A stretch of 64,000 bases of DNA from assembly GCA_002483345.1 (NCBI GenBank), contig DLHS01000008.1, positions 1 through 64,000 of the forward strand, written 5' to 3'. The DNA comes from Bacteroidetes bacterium UBA7662 (GTDB lineage: Bacteria > Bacteroidota > Bacteroidia > UBA7662). The translations under genes were made by a program, and so were the position numbers. Within the stretch, counting starts at the first letter, position 1; each line of letters opens with the position of its first letter. The notes below the pieces were generated by a model. The model had not been told where the DNA came from, did not search any database, and was given only the letters and a program-made list of their open reading frames with translations. This document shows, piece after piece, positions 60,687 to 64,000 of this stretch.

Positions 60687-62629
60687 ATTTTAATGAACAG
60701 CTCGTCCTGGTCGAAGGGTTTTGTGACAAAATCATTCATACCACAGCTTGCCACCTTCTGACGGGTTTCATAAAAAGCGTCTGCGGTCAGCGCCATAATG
60801 GGTACCTGCTGATGTGCCCCTCCTCTTTCACCGGACCGGATGAGGGCCGTGGTTTCAAATCCTCCCATCACCGGCATTTGCAAATCCATAAATACCAGAT
60901 CAAACTGATCATTTTCAAGCATTTCAAGCGCTATTTCTCCATTATCCGCTAAAGATACCGTAGCATTCCAGCGCTGCAGTATTTGTTTGGCAACAAACTG
61001 ATTCATTTTATTGTCCTCCACAACCAATATGTGCATTCCCTGTAAATCCTTGACTTGTGTGCTGTCTGGCATTGTTATTTTAAGTTTTTCAGGTTCTCCC
61101 GGCTCAAAGGAAAGTATCACGGTGAATTTAGACCCCTTTCCTACCTCACTTTCTACCGAAATTTCTCCCCCTTGCAGGTGAATGAGATTTTGTGTTATGG
61201 CCAGCCCCAATCCGGTTCCTCCAAAAAGTCTGGTAGTATCCGTGTAGGCCTGGGTGAAAGACTCAAATATAGTAGTCAGTTTTTTTTCAGGAATACCAAT
61301 ACCGGTATCCTGTACTTCGAAACGAAGCTTCAGGTTTCCGTTATCCTCCACCCCTATCTGCCTGACTCGTATCTCCACAAACCCTTTGGAAGTGAATTTG
61401 ATTGCATTCCCAGCCAGATTGAGGAGTATTTGATTCAGGCGGTAGGGGTCACCCCGGAGTACCGGAGGCACCTCCTCTCCAATTTTCTGGCGAAGGTCGA
61501 TTCCCTTTTCATCGGATTTGTACGAGACTGTTTTAATCAGCTCACTGACCACCCTGCGGACATCAAAATCAATCCGTTCCATGGTAATTTTGCCGCTTTC
61601 TATCTTTGAAAAATCAAGTATATCATTGATAATAACCAAGAGATTATCGGCTGAATATTTGATGGATTTCAGGTATTCCTGGTTTTTCTCTGTTTGTTTT
61701 TCCTGCAAAAGCAATTCCGTAAGTCCGATAACAGCATTCATCGGGGTACGGATCTCGTGACTCATATTCGATAAAAACTCCGTCTTTGCTTTCGCAGCCA
61801 GTTCCGCGGCTTTTTTGGCCTCCAGCAGTTCCTCTTCCGTTTTTTTCTTTTCACTGATATCACTCAGCACAGAGACCACAAACTGTTGCCCCTTGTCGTC
61901 GGTATACAGAGAATTTGAGACTGAAAGCGTTATTTTCTGCTTGTCCTTGCGTTTCAGCACCCACTCGTCCGGCACGGCATCCACCATCTCTTTCATAAAC
62001 AACTTGTGCAATTCAAGTGCGGCCTGGTGAAATTCCGGTTTAAATAGTAAGGTAAAGTGCTTCCCGTACAACTCATCCAGGGTCCAGCCAAGTATATCGC
62101 TGAAAGCCTGGTTAACCCGGACAAAAACACCCTGGTCATTGGTGAGGCAAATACCTACATGGGTGGCATTAAAGACAATATCAAGGAGCCTTTCGTTTTC
62201 CCGTAATGCTGATTCTGCCTGACGCTTCGCAGCATCAATCTGGCCCACCATCATCACATGCCGTAAAATAGAAGTCAGCTTCTCCGGTCCTACTTCTGAC
62301 TTGGGGAAATAATCAAAAGCACCCGACTTCATCATTTCCACCGCAATTTTTTCATCTCCCTGCGATGTAAGCACCGCCACAGGGGTAAAAATCCCTTTCT
62401 CCCGGATATGCTTCAGCAAGCGGATTCCATTGGTTCCGGGAAGCAGGTAATCAAGAAAAATGCAGTCAAAAGTTTGTTTTTCCAGGGTAGCAAACCCTTC
62501 TTCCGCGGTACGTTCCGCAATAATTTCATACAGTAAACCTGTCTTCCGAAGTGCACGCTCGAAAGCCATTGTGTCGACTTCGTCGTCGTCAACCAACAGT
62601 ATGCGAATAGGTTCTTCGGTGCCAAGCAT
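60662..62629 (-). CDS. Hybrid sensor histidine kinase (REC-PAS-HisKA-HATPase-REC)
   Basis: 655 residues with no membrane segment. The N-terminal receiver (about 8-130) has DDDEVD and the phospho-acceptor Asp in FDCIFLDYLLPG. A PAS domain follows (about 145-265; GICLTNDQGVFVRVNQAFSDILGW), then HisKA with the phospho-His in FLSNMSHEIRTPMNAVIGLTE, and a HATPase_c (NQILLNLAGNAIKF, DTGIGIPEKKL, GGTGLGLAIT). A C-terminal receiver has LDLVFMDLQMPVMGGFE-like sequence. It acts as a cytoplasmic phosphorelay node, probably with the neighbouring receiver (4 bp upstream) and the kinase beyond it. Confidence 0.93.
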   Translation of the reverse strand: MLGTEEPIRILLVDDDEVDTMAFERALRKTGLLYEIIAERTAEEGFATLEKQTFDCIFLDYLLPGTNGIRLLKHIREKGIFTPVAVLTSQGDEKIAVEMMKSGAFDYFPKSEVGPEKLTSILRHVMMVGQIDAAKRQAESALRENERLLDIVFNATHVGICLTNDQGVFVRVNQAFSDILGWTLDELYGKHFTLLFKPEFHQAALELHKLFMKEMVDAVPDEWVLKRKDKQKITLSVSNSLYTDDKGQQFVVSVLSDISEKKKTEEELLEAKKAAELAAKAKTEFLSNMSHEIRTPMNAVIGLTELLLQEKQTEKNQEYLKSIKYSADNLLVIINDILDFSKIESGKITMERIDFDVRRVVSELIKTVSYKSDEKGIDLRQKIGEEVPPVLRGDPYRLNQILLNLAGNAIKFTSKGFVEIRVRQIGVEDNGNLKLRFEVQDTGIGIPEKKLTTIFESFTQAYTDTTRLFGGTGLGLAITQNLIHLQGGEISVESEVGKGSKFTVILSFEPGEPEKLKITMPDSTQVKDLQGMHILVVEDNKMNQFVAKQILQRWNATVSLADNGEIALEMLENDQFDLVFMDLQMPVMGGFETTALIRSGERGGAHQQVPIMALTADAFYETRQKVASCGMNDFVTKPFDQDELFIKIQRISAKS

Positions 62630-62633
62630 AAAT

Positions 62634-63062
62634 TCAGGAAGGGAATTCGATGAGTTGCCAGTAATTATTAAGAATACTTACCGCAGATATAAAACTTTCC
62701 ATCGACAGTGGTTTGAGTATATAACCTGCTACATTCAGTTTATAGGCTTCGACCTTGTCGCGGTCCTCATTGGAGGTTGTCATCACAAAAACCGTTATTG
62801 ATTTCAGGTTTTCATCTTTTCTAAGTTCTGTCAGAAACTCTATGCCACCCATTTTGGGCATATTCAGGTCAAGTAAAATGATGCGCGGCAGCGGTACCAT
62901 CGGCTGCTCACCCTGACCTCTGAGCATCTCGAGGGCTTCCACCCCATTCCCGGCCAAAAAAAGAGGATTGGTGATGTTGTTTTTTTTGAATGCCCTCTTG
63001 ACATTCATGACATCTACTTCGTCGTCCTCGACCAGCAGAATACTGATAAGATTGTAACTCAT
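62634..63062 (-). CDS. Single-domain response regulator
   Basis: 142 residues, only a CheY/Rcp1-like receiver. EDDEVDVMNVKRAFKK holds the acidic pocket, IILLDLNMPKMGGIEFL the phospho-acceptor Asp, and MTTSN with VAGYILKPLSMESF the Thr and Lys switch residues. The long alpha-beta form with the LVEDDEVD start pairs with bacteriophytochrome-like kinases in many species. It lies 4 bp before the hybrid kinase and 173 bp after the next kinase, so the three are probably one signalling unit. Confidence 0.92.
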   Translation of the reverse strand: MSYNLISILLVEDDEVDVMNVKRAFKKNNITNPLFLAGNGVEALEMLRGQGEQPMVPLPRIILLDLNMPKMGGIEFLTELRKDENLKSITVFVMTTSNEDRDKVEAYKLNVAGYILKPLSMESFISAVSILNNYWQLIEFPS

Positions 63063-63235
63063 AATTTCAATCGGCTTTGGGTGGCTTTCCTGTGGCAGGA
63101 TAAATGTCAGTTTACCCTGACAGAAAGTTCCTGTATCCAGGCAGTTTGCTTGTTCATGTATGGTAAAATACAGCTTTTATTGTTCAAAAAATGTAAGAAA
63201 AAGGATACCCCAACAGTTTTACCTGCCGGTAAGCA

Positions 63236-64000
63236 TCATTTGGCAGGCCAGGTAAAGTAAAAATGAGCCCCTGTGGGCGGCGTCTGATCAATCCAGACAG
63301 CCCCTCCCTGGTCTTCCACTATCTTTTTTACTATAGAGAGCCCGATGCCTGTGCTATCCTCATGTTTTTTAGTATCGATGGTCTGAAAGAGCCTGAAAAT
63401 AGACTCCTGATATCCTGCCGGAATGCCGGGCCCGTTATCATGTACTCCAAAACAATAAAAATCGTCGGTTCTTTTACAGCTAATCCTTACTTCAGCCTGT
63501 TCGTCCTGTTTCCCATACCGAAGCGCATTTCCCAGCAGGTTGGAAAACACCTGCGAAAGAGCCACCTTTTCTGTCAGCAGGGTGGGTAAAGGCTCCCCTT
63601 CCACGGTAAGTTTGCGCTTTTTGTTTGGCAGACTGTCCCAGATATCCTTGATTTCCCTTGACAAATCCATGCTTTGCGGGTCAGATTTAAAACGTCCTGC
63701 CCGACTGTAGCTTAAAACGCCATCTATCATCCCCGACATCCTGTTAACCCTTCCTTTAAGCAGCTCCATATTAGCAGCCGTTTCTTCTGTCATCAGCTCC
63801 TGCAGATCTTCTGCAATCCAGGTTGTCAGATTTTGTATGGCCCGTAAGGGGGCTTTTAAATCATGGGAAATGATATAGGCGAAGTTGTCAAGTTCCTGGT
63901 TGATGGATTCGACTTCCCGGCTGTGTTCAAGGGCTGCGATTTCGCTGTTTTTCCTGTCCGTGATATCCCGCTGAAAAATAGCGATGGCGGTAGGTGTTTT
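63236..64000 (-). CDS. Sensor histidine kinase, 5' end beyond window
   Basis: Only the C-terminal 254 codons lie in the window; the frame stays open to base 64000. A PAS end (AIFQRDITDRKNSEIAAL) is followed by a HisKA domain with the H-box NFAYIISHDLKAPLRAIQN. Then comes a HATPase_c (VFSNLLGNALRYGKQDEQAE, NGPGIPAGYQESIFRLFQT, GIGLSIVKKIVEDQGGAVW). The H-box form SHDLKAPLR is typical of bacteriophytochrome-type kinases that use Rcp1-like receivers, which suits the neighbouring regulator. Its own sensor input cannot be seen. Confidence 0.9.
   Translation of the reverse strand, partial: KTPTAIAIFQRDITDRKNSEIAALEHSREVESINQELDNFAYIISHDLKAPLRAIQNLTTWIAEDLQELMTEETAANMELLKGRVNRMSGMIDGVLSYSRAGRFKSDPQSMDLSREIKDIWDSLPNKKRKLTVEGEPLPTLLTEKVALSQVFSNLLGNALRYGKQDEQAEVRISCKRTDDFYCFGVHDNGPGIPAGYQESIFRLFQTIDTKKHEDSTGIGLSIVKKIVEDQGGAVWIDQTPPTGAHFYFTWPAK

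Overview
The window looks like a chromosomal segment of a free-living Bacteroidota (Bacteroidetes), probably of the Saprospiria/Chitinophagia/Cytophagia type. The pointers are: secreted proteins with type IX secretion (T9SS) type A C-terminal sorting domains; a short primary sigma factor of about 288 residues without region 1.1; a TonB-dependent receptor with an N-terminal CarboxypepD-like domain; DUF3667 and DUF3817 proteins; promoters resembling the Bacteroidetes TTTG / TAnnTTTG consensus; and few Shine-Dalgarno sequences. No rRNA, phage, integrase, transposase or CRISPR array was seen.

Layout. 1-220: two minus-strand tRNAs, Leu(TAA) and Gly(GCC). 561-21583: about 21 kb of minus-strand, mostly individually terminated genes for a family of related secreted proteins. 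Four have a similar N-terminal beta-sandwich (cohesin-like) domain. Three, including a 1745-residue and a 3114-residue giant, end in a shared module plus a dockerin-like tail; one protein has both ends. 21857-36640: housekeeping genes (mutS, a SpoU-type RNA methyltransferase, prfC, rpoD, pnp, rpsO, accD, class I aldolase), interrupted by a HigBA-type toxin-antitoxin pair, a large TonB-dependent receptor and two intergenic palindromic repeat clusters. 36701-43465: GNAT, a ComEC / enoyl-CoA hydratase / haem-protein operon, MarC, hemE and a hemolysin III-like membrane protein.

43488-50730: a complete histidine operon hisG-D-C-B-H-A-F-IE in which every gene junction overlaps. It is preceded by a Bacteroidetes-type promoter, a 27-codon leader peptide with seven His codons, and a strong intrinsic terminator, which together form a classical attenuator. 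Between that terminator and the hisG start lie five tandem heptamers.

50774-64000: small lipoproteins, a MarR regulator flanked on both sides by the same palindrome, a translationally coupled secreted retropepsin-like protein and four-CBM48 protein, DUF3667, two paralogous PKD-type lipoproteins, RseP, DoxX-like and methyltransferase genes, and a His-Asp phosphorelay cluster (hybrid kinase, single-domain receiver, and a kinase running off the window end).

The strongest candidates for new biology are the paired cohesin-like/dockerin-like surface proteins with their shared TTCC-N6/7-GGAA palindromes, the his attenuator with its heptamer array, and the coupled protease/CBM48 pair. All functions are inferred from sequence reading alone; no search was run.
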